This document shows positions 9,797 through 17,215 of a stretch of 60,166 nt of DNA, piece after piece. Numbering within the stretch: position 1 is the first letter of the stretch; each line of letters opens with the position of its first letter. Under the pieces are notes generated by a model that did not search any database, was not told where the DNA came from, and was given only the letters and a program-made list of their open reading frames with translations. The position numbers and the translations under genes are program-made. The stretch comes from an uncultured Megasphaera sp. GTDB lineage: Bacteria > Bacillota > Negativicutes > Veillonellales > Megasphaeraceae. The stretch lies in contig UQHB01000015.1 in the NCBI GenBank assembly GCA_900540735.1, positions 1 through 60,166 on the forward strand, in the 5' to 3' direction.

Positions 9797-11245
9797 TTAT
9801 GCCCAAAACGGAATGTACTTCTTTGAATTTTCCGCAGTCGGCTTAATAAGTTTGGCATTTCTCGCATCGGCAATCACCCGAGAAATAAGGGCGTAATTTT
9901 TATTTCCTAAATTAATTCTTTCCCGTAATGATTGATTCGTCATTGGTTTTTGTTCCAAATAATACAGATAACAACAATGTTGATAACAAACATTAATTTT
10001 ATCTTCTTTTGTATAACTTTCCCACGGTTTATTCAAGTAAGCGATTGCGGTCACAGAAAAGTTCTCACTTTTAAACACAGTCGCTGGCATCTTATGAGTT
10101 TCAATAGCCTGAAACACTCTATCTATGCCACTTCCCCGCTCTTCACAAATTCTCAGTTTATGCATTAATTTAGCTAATGCTTCATTTCTAGATATAGGAG
10201 CCATATCCAAGAATCTATTTATAGGGATTAGCGGTTCGCCAGCATTCAATAATTCAATTCGATCATCAAAGATTTCAATTCTCGGTTGTTGTCCTTTAAT
10301 TAAAAAATCTTGATGTATCATCATATTGGGTATCAATTCCCGTAAAATAATATCAGGATATGAAATTTCTTCCCGTACTCCATTATCAAAGACTTCTTTG
10401 CTAGGCAAAATATCCTTTAGAAACTCCAATAGCTCAAAAAATTCTGTAGCATATCCTTTAGAAAAGGTTCTATCCACAGTTGCATTCAATCGATTAATTC
10501 CTTCATACTTAATGACTCTAATAGCTTTATTTTTCAGTCCCTTAAAATTTTCTATATTATTAGCTAAAAGCATGGCACCCAAATTAGTAATACTATAATA
10601 TCCTGATAAGGTAGACTCCCGGCTAAGACAGCCTTCAGATTCCAACATATGTAAAATATCTTCTTCATTATCAGGAATTTTTAATTTTAACATTTTATAA
10701 TATGTTGAATAGTCTAAAAGTTCAAATATGTTCTTGGGAGAAATTGCCGATATAGCAATTTCATCTTCAAAACATTCTCTGACTAACTTGCTCCATAATA
10801 ATCTCTTCTTTTCTGGATAATTATCTAACGCTGGAGTAGTTGAGTCAACTCGAATATAAGCAACCCCTTTAAATTTAGTTTCTACCCATTTAGCTGCAGG
10901 GACAATTAATACTACTATGTTTTTCCCTTCGTATTCTACATTCCGAAATTCAAATTCGCATCCATTAGTTAGTTGTGATAACCAAGCAATAAAGCTTTCA
11001 TTATTCACTTTCTTTTCCTGAGGATTAAATTCCGAACCTACAACCTTTAACGTATCATTTTCAATCCCCCAAAACATGAATGCCCTTTTTTCATCCTTCA
11101 TGGCCGCTACATTGGATAAAGCAGAAACATATTTTGCTATTTTAAACGGGTCATAAAAATCAACTTTATATTCAATGATTTCCGATTCATTGATATGATT
11201 TGTTATAACTCCATCTAAGATACTTATAATCTCTTTATCTTCCAT
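9797..11245 (-). CDS. AlbA_2/Schlafen-type putative transcriptional regulator
   Basis: The 482-residue protein begins with an AlbA_2 (Schlafen-like) domain: ESEIIEYKVDFYDPFKIAKYVSALSN within the first 45 residues, then FMFWGIENDT. The middle carries the HATPase-like stretch typical of COG2865 proteins, with ELIPNMMIHQDF near residue 308 and FDDRIELLNAGEP. The C-terminal 80 residues look like a winged helix. Family members are annotated as ATP-binding or putative DNA-binding regulators. The gene interrupts a sugar-biosynthesis operon between wbaP and a glycosyltransferase. The start ATG has GAGGTGG seven bases upstream. Its upstream region holds two copies of a 22-base repeat that could be its own operators. 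The targets are not known. Confidence 0.8.
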   Translation of the reverse strand: MEDKEIISILDGVITNHINESEIIEYKVDFYDPFKIAKYVSALSNVAAMKDEKRAFMFWGIENDTLKVVGSEFNPQEKKVNNESFIAWLSQLTNGCEFEFRNVEYEGKNIVVLIVPAAKWVETKFKGVAYIRVDSTTPALDNYPEKKRLLWSKLVRECFEDEIAISAISPKNIFELLDYSTYYKMLKLKIPDNEEDILHMLESEGCLSRESTLSGYYSITNLGAMLLANNIENFKGLKNKAIRVIKYEGINRLNATVDRTFSKGYATEFFELLEFLKDILPSKEVFDNGVREEISYPDIILRELIPNMMIHQDFLIKGQQPRIEIFDDRIELLNAGEPLIPINRFLDMAPISRNEALAKLMHKLRICEERGSGIDRVFQAIETHKMPATVFKSENFSVTAIAYLNKPWESYTKEDKINVCYQHCCYLYYLEQKPMTNQSLRERINLGNKNYALISRVIADARNAKLIKPTAENSKKYIPFWA

Positions 11246-11269
11246 CGTTTTACCACCTCAATTAAGGCT

Positions 11270-11291
11270 AGTCACATCCCAGTCACATCTT
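11270..11291 (-). promoter_or_regulatory. Candidate operator, copy 1 of 22-base direct repeat
   Basis: On the minus strand this reads AAGATGTGACT followed by GGGATGTGACT, that is, GATGTGACT twice with an 11-base period, about one helical turn. An identical 22-base copy lies at 11369-11390. This copy is 25 bases upstream of the AlbA_2 start codon. The placement suits autoregulation by that protein, but binding is inferred only. Confidence 0.5.
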
Positions 11292-11368
11292 GAGATTCTC
11301 TAAAAAAGCGGATAAAAACTAGCTTTATAGCTAATCAGTTTCCTAGAATGGTCATAAAAAGCTCATTA

Positions 11369-11390
11369 AGTCACATCCCAGTCACATCTT
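11369..11390 (-). promoter_or_regulatory. Candidate operator, copy 2 of 22-base direct repeat
   Basis: This is an exact second copy of the repeat at 11270-11291, 77 bases further upstream of the AlbA_2 gene. It overlaps the stop codon of the wbaP gene (11389-11391). The two copies bracket the only sequence in which a promoter for the regulator could lie. Confidence 0.5.
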
Positions 11391-12828
11391 AATATGCGCC
11401 TTTTTTCCCTAATACCACGCCAATAGTCCGCCAAATCAGCACGATATCAAACCACACATTCCAATTTCGCACATACCATGAATCCATCTGCACGCGTTCA
11501 TCGTAGGACACATCATTACGCCCACTTGTCTGCCACATACCAGTAACTCCCGGACGGACCATATAGAAGTCTTCAATATAATTACCATATTTCGGTACTT
11601 CATCTTTAATAATTGGCCGCGGTCCAACAAGGCTCATATCTCCTTTTAAAACATTAAAGAGTTGTGGCAATTCGTCAAGACTTGTTTTTCGCAGGAAAGC
11701 ACCGCTTTTCGTGATGCGCGGGTCATGTTTTAATTTGAATTCTGTTTCCCATTCTTTACGAGCTTCTGGGTCTTTAGCTAAAAGTTCTTTCAGCTTCACG
11801 TCGGCATCCACGCACATACTGCGGAACTTATAGCACGGGAATTCTTTGCCATCTTTACCGATACGACGATGCTTAAAGATAATAGGGCCAGGAGAGTCTT
11901 TATAAATCCAAGCAGCAATAGCCAAGAATATAGGGGAAAGACAAATAATGCCGACAATCGTACAGACAATATCAAAAGCCCGTTTTATCCAGCGATTATA
12001 CCAGTGAGCCAAATTATTGCGGAAGCTAAAGGCCACTATATGTCCATCTATGAGACTTTCTACATCGAGAGTCGCAAGAGGCATTGTCCCCATATCGGGA
12101 ATAAACGCAACGGTATTCACGAGAGGCTGCAGACGATAAATAATAGCCTGGGCCGCTTCTTGTGTAAGGCCAGGAGCAATGACCATGACATGTTTTACCC
12201 CGGTTTGTTGAATCACTGATTCAGCATCATTAAACGTTCCCAAATGAGGAATTCGTTTTGCTACATCTGATTCTGGAATATTATCTTCTAAATAGCCAAT
12301 AAAATGATATCCTAAGCCAGCTTCTTTTTCAAAATATTCCAATACAAGACTAGCTGTTTTGCCCGCCCCCATAATGAGGACCGGAAGTTGCAATACTTGT
12401 AGTTTAGCCAAGATTCGTTTAATAATGTATCGTCCAATTACTAGACAGATAAAAGCCGTTATCCACATTAGGGCTACGAATAACCTTGATGTTCTCGCAG
12501 CGGTTTGCACAAGATACATCATTAAGATAAGAGCTAAAATAGCATATATATTAGCCTTAAATAGATTGGAAATGACACGCCAAAACTGCATGCGCCGTGT
12601 ATAAAGTTGGCACGCATGCATACATGCAATATATGTGATAGGTATAATAACGTGAACGCTAAGCCAAGATAATTGAAATGTTGTCTCCGGCACAAGCCAA
12701 TTTCGCAAGCTATGAGAAAGTATTTCTGCACCTAATACGGCAATATAATCCACTATCATTAAAACGATTGGCAGTAATTCATTACTATATTTATTTTTCA
12801 CAGAAATAGCACACCATCTTGCAGACAC
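11389..12828 (-). CDS. wbaP: WbaP-like undecaprenyl-phosphate sugar phosphotransferase
   Basis: This 479-residue protein is a polyprenyl-phosphate hexose-1-phosphate transferase, which starts repeat-unit assembly by moving sugar-1-phosphate onto undecaprenyl phosphate at the inner membrane. It has four to five N-terminal membrane segments (residues 15-135), a central nucleotide-binding-like domain with PVLIMGAGKTASLVL, one more membrane segment near residue 290, and the C-terminal bacterial sugar transferase domain with FKHRRIGKDGKEFPCYKFRS, KTSLDELPQLFNVLKGDMS and VGPRP. The length fits the WbaP family; the donor, often galactose, is not proven. The start is GTG at 12828, with AAGGGGGG six bases upstream. 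It is the first gene of the operon behind a strong promoter. Confidence 0.87.
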   Translation of the reverse strand: MSARWCAISVKNKYSNELLPIVLMIVDYIAVLGAEILSHSLRNWLVPETTFQLSWLSVHVIIPITYIACMHACQLYTRRMQFWRVISNLFKANIYAILALILMMYLVQTAARTSRLFVALMWITAFICLVIGRYIIKRILAKLQVLQLPVLIMGAGKTASLVLEYFEKEAGLGYHFIGYLEDNIPESDVAKRIPHLGTFNDAESVIQQTGVKHVMVIAPGLTQEAAQAIIYRLQPLVNTVAFIPDMGTMPLATLDVESLIDGHIVAFSFRNNLAHWYNRWIKRAFDIVCTIVGIICLSPIFLAIAAWIYKDSPGPIIFKHRRIGKDGKEFPCYKFRSMCVDADVKLKELLAKDPEARKEWETEFKLKHDPRITKSGAFLRKTSLDELPQLFNVLKGDMSLVGPRPIIKDEVPKYGNYIEDFYMVRPGVTGMWQTSGRNDVSYDERVQMDSWYVRNWNVWFDIVLIWRTIGVVLGKKGAY

Positions 12829-12852
12829 GTTATACCCCCCTTTATCTATATA

Positions 12853-12881
12853 ATACTACATCACAAAAAAAGTTATGTCAA
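12853..12881 (-). promoter_or_regulatory. Promoter of the polysaccharide operon
   Basis: On the minus strand there is a perfect -35 TTGACA (12876-12881), a 17-base spacer and TAGTAT as -10 (12853-12858), 25 bases before the wbaP start codon. This is the best sigma-70-type promoter match upstream of the operon. Confidence 0.85.
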
Positions 12882-13067
12882 TACATGCCCTATGCATATC
12901 ATTCAACGTAAAACGAGTATAACGTAACCTTGTCCTTTTGTTGTATTGGACAGCGGCAGAATCTGTCGTTTACTCTGTAAACTCTATGTAATATGCCGTT
13001 TTTCAGCTTTTTTGACTAGCTCTGTTTGAGCATATTCTAATAGGTCATATATGGTATTCTCATTTTA

Positions 13068-13077
13068 CCCCCCCCCC
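13068..13077 (-). repeat. Homopolymer of ten G (minus strand)
   Basis: A run of ten C on the plus strand sits in a 514-base region without a clear gene (12829-13342). On the minus strand it reads G10 followed four bases later by ATG, which looks like an over-long ribosome site. That ATG opens only an eight-codon frame. A neighbouring frame downstream reads YDLLEYAQTELVKKAEKR before a stop but has no start, so a small frameshifted gene is possible. Confidence 0.45.
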
Positions 13078-13114
13078 TTGTATATTTTGTATTTTTATTC
13101 ATCTTGAGGACGAC

Positions 13115-13155
13115 AAAAAAGCTGTCTCATACGACGTGGCTTGTACAAGACAGCT
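13115..13155 (-). terminator. Intrinsic terminator-like hairpin
   Basis: On the minus strand AGCTGTCT and AGACAGCT pair around a 20-base loop and are followed by six T. It lies downstream of the main bcd hairpin and may be a second stop for the same transcript or the end of a short unrecognised RNA. Confidence 0.55.
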
Positions 13156-13243
13156 CTTAATTTTGCGTATAACTTCAGGTATTAGACTTCTGTTTTCCAA
13201 AGACCATGGAGATTGCAATAATTGATAAGTTATTTTTATTACA

Positions 13244-13283
13244 ACAAGAAGGTGCTGCAACATAGGCTGCAACACCTTCTTGT
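13244..13283 (-). terminator. Terminator hairpin after bcd
   Basis: A near-perfect 17-base stem (ACAAGAAGGTG arms, with one mismatch near the top) stands 60 bases past the bcd stop codon. The following minus-strand bases are only moderately T-rich. Confidence 0.65.
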
Positions 13284-13342
13284 GAATCAATTCTGTTATG
13301 TTATGTGTACACCTTTATGTTCCAAAAGGAGGTATACCGAGA

Positions 13343-14488
13343 TTATCTGAGGATAGAGCCGGAGATGATCATCTGCTGTACTTGGTTCGTGCCTTCGTAA
13401 ATCTGTGTAATCTTAGCGTCGCGCATGTAGCGTTCTACCGGATAGTCACGAGTGAAGCCATAGCCGCCGAAGACTTGGACAGCGTCGGTCGTAACTTCCA
13501 TAGCAATATCAGAAGCGTATTTTTTAGCGATGGATGCAGCCATGGAGTAGGATTTGACGTCTGGCTGAGCCATGAGCCATGCAGCACGATAGACAGCAAG
13601 GCGAGCCGTTTCAATTTTCAGTTTCATGTCAGCGAGCATGAAGGCAATAGCCTGTTTTGTAGCGATAGGTTTGCCGAACTGTACACGTTCTTTAGCGTAT
13701 TTAACAGCTTCGTTGTATGCGCCTTCAGCAATGCCGAGAGCCTGTGCGCCAACGCCAACACGGCCACCGTCGAGGGTCATCATCGCAATTTTGAAGCCTT
13801 CCCCTTCTTTGCCGAGAAGGTTAGCTACCGGAACTTTGACGTTCTGGAACACGAGTTCACGCTGTACAGAAGCACGGATACCCATTTTGCTTTCTTCTTT
13901 GCCGTATGTAAATCCTTCTGTGCCTTTTTTGAGGATGAATGCGCTCATGCCTTTAGCACCTTTAGATTTGTCTGTAGCTGCAAAAACAACGGTTACGTCA
14001 GCTTCGCCGCCGTTCGTGTTGAAGACTTTGGAGCCGTTGAGGATGTAGTAGTCCCCTTCTTTAACAGCTGTTGTGGAGCCGTTGAGAGCATCTGTACCAG
14101 CGTTCGGTTCGGTTAAGCCAAATGCGCCGAGTTTTGTGCCTTCAGCGAGGGGTTTTAAGTATTTAGCTTTCTGTTCCGGTGTACCGAATTTCCAAATCGG
14201 CCAGGAGCAAAGCATCGTATGAACTTCAAAGCTTAATGCGATAGACGGGTCAACTTTTGCAACTTCTTCGCAAGCTACAGCGAGGGAAAGGAAGTCTGCG
14301 CCAACACCGCCGTCTTCTTCAGCCCAGGGGATACCGAGAAGGCCGAGGCTGCCCATTTTATCGAGGATAGCACGGTCAAAAACGGCTTTTTCGTCACGTT
14401 CTTTAACGGTTGGTGCTAATTCTTTTTCTGCAAAGTCTTTCGCCAATTTCGCAATATCTTGCTGTAATTCTGTAAGTTTGAAATCCAT
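13343..14488 (-). CDS. bcd: Short-chain acyl-CoA dehydrogenase (butyryl-CoA type)
   Basis: This 381-residue flavoprotein reduces crotonyl-CoA to butyryl-CoA in the fermentative direction, normally with an electron-transferring flavoprotein partner. Visible family signatures are FGLTEPNAGTDA near residue 125, VQIFGGYGFTRDYPVERYMRDA near residue 340 and IYEGTNQVQ near residue 366; the glutamate in the last motif is the expected catalytic base. The length is standard and the sequence is close to, but not identical with, M. elsdenii butyryl-CoA dehydrogenase as I recall it. It follows crt on the same strand, so the two form a two-gene unit for two consecutive steps. TAGGAGG precedes the ATG. No etfAB genes are in the window. 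Substrate chain length is inferred. Confidence 0.9.
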   Translation of the reverse strand: MDFKLTELQQDIAKLAKDFAEKELAPTVKERDEKAVFDRAILDKMGSLGLLGIPWAEEDGGVGADFLSLAVACEEVAKVDPSIALSFEVHTMLCSWPIWKFGTPEQKAKYLKPLAEGTKLGAFGLTEPNAGTDALNGSTTAVKEGDYYILNGSKVFNTNGGEADVTVVFAATDKSKGAKGMSAFILKKGTEGFTYGKEESKMGIRASVQRELVFQNVKVPVANLLGKEGEGFKIAMMTLDGGRVGVGAQALGIAEGAYNEAVKYAKERVQFGKPIATKQAIAFMLADMKLKIETARLAVYRAAWLMAQPDVKSYSMAASIAKKYASDIAMEVTTDAVQVFGGYGFTRDYPVERYMRDAKITQIYEGTNQVQQMIISGSILR

Positions 14489-14600
14489 GAGTATATTCCT
14501 CCTAAAAATAGTTCTATATACGTAGTAAAGGTGTATGAAGAAGGGTGCCGCAAGGAGGACACCCTAGTCATCATATTATGCTATCTGTTGTAAGATAGGC

Positions 14601-15383
14601 TTATTTATCTGTGAAGTTAGCTTTACGTTTTTCAACGAATGCAGCCATGCCTTCTTTTTGGTCTTCTGTAGCGAAGCAAAGGCCGAATACTTCGTCTTCG
14701 TATGCAATACCGGTGATAACGTCGCAGTTGATGCCGCGATTGATAGCAGCTTTTGCGAGCTGAACAGCGATTTTAGCGTTCGAAGCGATTTTCAGAGCCG
14801 TTTTCTTAGCAACGTCCATGAGTTCTTCCTGCGGAACAACTTTGTTGACGAGGCCAATGCGATGAGCTTCTTGAGCATCGATCATGTTAGCTGTGTAGAT
14901 TAATTCTTTGCCATAGCCGCGACCAACGACACGAGGGAGACGCTGTGTGCCGCCGAAGCCCGGTGTAATGCCGAGGCCAACTTCAGGCTGACCGAATTTA
15001 GCGTTTTCAGAAGCATACCGGAAGTCGCAAGCGCAAGCGAGTTCGCAGCCACCGCCGAGAGCGTAGCCGTTAACAGCTGCAATAACCGGCTGCGGGAGGT
15101 TTTCGATACGAGTGAATGTATCCTGAGCGATTTTACCAAAGAAACGGCCTTCTACAGCGTTCTTTGTGGACATTTCTACGATATCAGCACCAGCAACGAA
15201 GGATTTGCTGCCTTCACCAGTGATGATGACAACTTTTACTTCCGGATCCTGTTCGATTTTACCAACGCAGTCATTTAATTCTGTTACTGTTTCTGTATTG
15301 AGAGCATTCAATGCTTTCGGACGGGAAATTGTTAAAATACCGATAACGCCATCTTTTTCAAATTTAATGTTATTGTAGGACAT
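14601..15383 (-). CDS. crt: Enoyl-CoA hydratase / crotonase
   Basis: The 260-residue crotonase-fold enzyme should interconvert 3-hydroxybutyryl-CoA and crotonyl-CoA in the cytoplasm. The oxyanion-hole segment FVAGADIVEM lies near residue 63. GYALGGGCELACACDFRYAS near residue 107 and GLGITPGFGGTQRLPR near residue 137 contain the two catalytic glutamates of true hydratases. The length matches the family. It has a strong ribosome site (AAGGAGG) and is transcribed with bcd 112 bases downstream. It diverges from the HTH gene at 15675, whose product is therefore a candidate regulator. Confidence 0.9.
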   Translation of the reverse strand: MSYNNIKFEKDGVIGILTISRPKALNALNTETVTELNDCVGKIEQDPEVKVVIITGEGSKSFVAGADIVEMSTKNAVEGRFFGKIAQDTFTRIENLPQPVIAAVNGYALGGGCELACACDFRYASENAKFGQPEVGLGITPGFGGTQRLPRVVGRGYGKELIYTANMIDAQEAHRIGLVNKVVPQEELMDVAKKTALKIASNAKIAVQLAKAAINRGINCDVITGIAYEDEVFGLCFATEDQKEGMAAFVEKRKANFTDK

Positions 15384-15497
15384 AGTGTAGTTCCTCCTTA
15401 AAATAAATTACGTTTAATTTTTCACTTGGTTATGTGTTTCCGTAACCAACCTTGTGACTACAGTATACAAAGTCTGCGTTTGGAACAGAACAGGAAA

Positions 15498-15528
15498 GTT
15501 TTGCACTTTTTGGCACTTCATTTGGGCA
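15498..15528 (-). promoter_or_regulatory. Short tandem motifs upstream of crt
   Basis: On the minus strand the elements GTGCAAAA, GTGCCAAA and TGCCCAAA follow one another at 9- and 12-base spacing, 115-145 bases upstream of crt in the divergent intergenic region. They could be sites for the adjacent HTH protein. Nothing beyond repetition and position supports this. Confidence 0.35.
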
Positions 15529-15562
15529 AAAGACGAGTCCATGGACTTTTTAGTCTATGACA

Positions 15563-15591
15563 TTGAGATTCTCTATCTACTATGGTATGAT
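15563..15591 (+). promoter_or_regulatory. Promoter of the HTH gene at 15675
   Basis: TTGAGA (15563-15568), a 17-base spacer and TATGAT (15586-15591) lie on the plus strand, about 85 bases before the start codon. Confidence 0.6.
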
Positions 15592-15674
15592 AGACATAAT
15601 ATAATAGTAATACTGTAATTCTATCTTTACTAAGCGTACGAATGTACTTATGTTATAACTAAGGAGGCTTTATT

Positions 15675-17135
15675 TTGATTGCTGAGGGATATGCTTCCAC
15701 ACTAAAGCGGTTAATTACATTTACACAAGCAAAATTTATCTCCCTTGCGGACGTCGTTGGCTACGATGTGTCCTATGTGAATAAGTGGAGTAACGGTACA
15801 AAGTTACCGTCTTCACGATATGTCGAACGGATTAATGAAGAAATGGGCCGCTATTTTTCTGAGCTCATTACGAAGCAAAAGAAAACGGATAAATTTTATA
15901 AAACCTTCCCCATTGCCGAAGATGCCGAAGATTTAGGCTTTGAAATTAGCCAATATCTTTGCGCGGCTTACAGAGCGACGCTCAACCAAAACCACAACGC
16001 CAAAGGCAAAGACACGACATCGCTATCTATTCAAGTCATTACGGGCCATCATGACACAGCAGCCTTCTTAAGCGACCTGTTGCAAAAGGGCTTACAGAAT
16101 CTCGAAAGCGACGGAGAGCTCTTAATTTTAGGGGAGTTTTGTGCCCTCTATGACGCAGGCTTTTGGAAGTACTTAGAAAACATTAAGCTCGAAAACCATA
16201 CGGTCACAATCCGCGTCGGCCTCGACATGGACAAGTTAGAACAAAAGCCGGTGTACGTCCGCAAGTTATACCAGACTATGGACAAGTATCTCGACTTTGA
16301 CTTCGTCTTCTACGACAACAAGGAACTAGAAGATGCGAACTTAATCATCCTCAAAGGTTCCTTTGCTGTCCAGTACGCTATGTCGAACGTAGGCCGCTTC
16401 CTCTTGTGCACGTACATCTTTGATGAATCGACAGTCCGCGATGTGTACGAACGGTTCAGCTTTACAAGCACCGAAAAGAAATCACTCATTTCTACAGTCA
16501 GTGCCTTAGGTATGGATGATTTGGGCTTCCGCACAGCCTTCTACGCGACGAATAGTTTCTTCTTCTTTCTCACCAATGGCTTTGAATTCCTCTTGCCTCA
16601 CGAAGTCTTTGACAGCATCATTAAGAGCGTATCCCCAGAAAATGCCTTCTCCGTACAACGGCTCTGCGTGACGTGGGAAGAAATCGTGGATGTCTCGAAA
16701 ATCGACTTCATCGTACCGACGACATCGCTCATGCGCTACTTAGAAACGGGCTATATTTACATTACAGACGTCGAATATTCTTTGAGTGCAAGCGAACGGA
16801 AGGCCCATATTAAGAGCGTCATCGAAGCGATGCAGAAGAACAAGCACATTTCCATTTCCGTCTTGCCAACTATGGGCGATTCGTACACTGGCAAAAACTT
16901 AGCTTTCTATTCTAACTACAAGACGGGCTTCTTGAAAAAGAACAAGCGGTACGTCCACAACGATGCGCGTACATTCTACGTCATTACGAATAAACGGCTG
17001 CACACGATTCTCCTCCATTTCTTCCAAGATTTGAAGCAGCAACCGGCGTACCAACAGTACACAGTAGAACAAATTAGCCAGAAATACGAAAAATATAAAC
17101 CCTTAATTGAACGGACCTTGTCCTTACAAGAATAA
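15675..17135 (+). CDS. Unrecognised HTH protein, putative regulator of the crt/bcd/pct locus
   Basis: I do not recognise a named family for this 486-residue protein. The first 60 residues resemble a lambda-repressor-like helix-turn-helix: AKFISLADVVGYDVSYVNKW, then SNGTKLPS. The remaining 400 residues show no membrane segment, no obvious catalytic motif and no signal peptide; they contain alternating alpha/beta patterns such as GELLILGEFCALYD and HISISVLPTMGDSY. The start is a TTG with AAGGAGG nine bases upstream. It is flanked by crt-bcd (divergent) and pct (convergent), so a role in sensing acyl-CoA or acid metabolism is a reasonable guess. It ends in a strong terminator and appears monocistronic. 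Regulator is inference from the N-terminus and context. Confidence 0.6.
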   Translation: MIAEGYASTLKRLITFTQAKFISLADVVGYDVSYVNKWSNGTKLPSSRYVERINEEMGRYFSELITKQKKTDKFYKTFPIAEDAEDLGFEISQYLCAAYRATLNQNHNAKGKDTTSLSIQVITGHHDTAAFLSDLLQKGLQNLESDGELLILGEFCALYDAGFWKYLENIKLENHTVTIRVGLDMDKLEQKPVYVRKLYQTMDKYLDFDFVFYDNKELEDANLIILKGSFAVQYAMSNVGRFLLCTYIFDESTVRDVYERFSFTSTEKKSLISTVSALGMDDLGFRTAFYATNSFFFFLTNGFEFLLPHEVFDSIIKSVSPENAFSVQRLCVTWEEIVDVSKIDFIVPTTSLMRYLETGYIYITDVEYSLSASERKAHIKSVIEAMQKNKHISISVLPTMGDSYTGKNLAFYSNYKTGFLKKNKRYVHNDARTFYVITNKRLHTILLHFFQDLKQQPAYQQYTVEQISQKYEKYKPLIERTLSLQE

Positions 17136-17148
17136 CGAGACATACATA

Positions 17149-17187
17149 AAGCCTCTGCTGGACGCCATTGTCGAGCAGAGGCTTTTT
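17149..17187 (+). terminator. Intrinsic terminator after the HTH gene
   Basis: AAGCCTCTGCT and AGCAGAGGCTT form an 11-base stem followed by a run of T on the plus strand, between two convergent genes. It may also act for pct on the other strand. Confidence 0.85.
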
Positions 17188-17215
17188 TATGATTATCTAT
17201 ATGTTGTTGTCAATC

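Noticed and set aside
13099..13290. 63-codon minus-strand frame after bcd
   Set aside because: It is composed mainly of the two terminator hairpins and has no ribosome site.
13298..14116. Long plus-strand frame of 272 codons
   Set aside because: It lies opposite bcd, has no homology that I recognise and no ribosome site. Several similar long frames lie antisense to pct, recR and dnaX and reflect codon bias.
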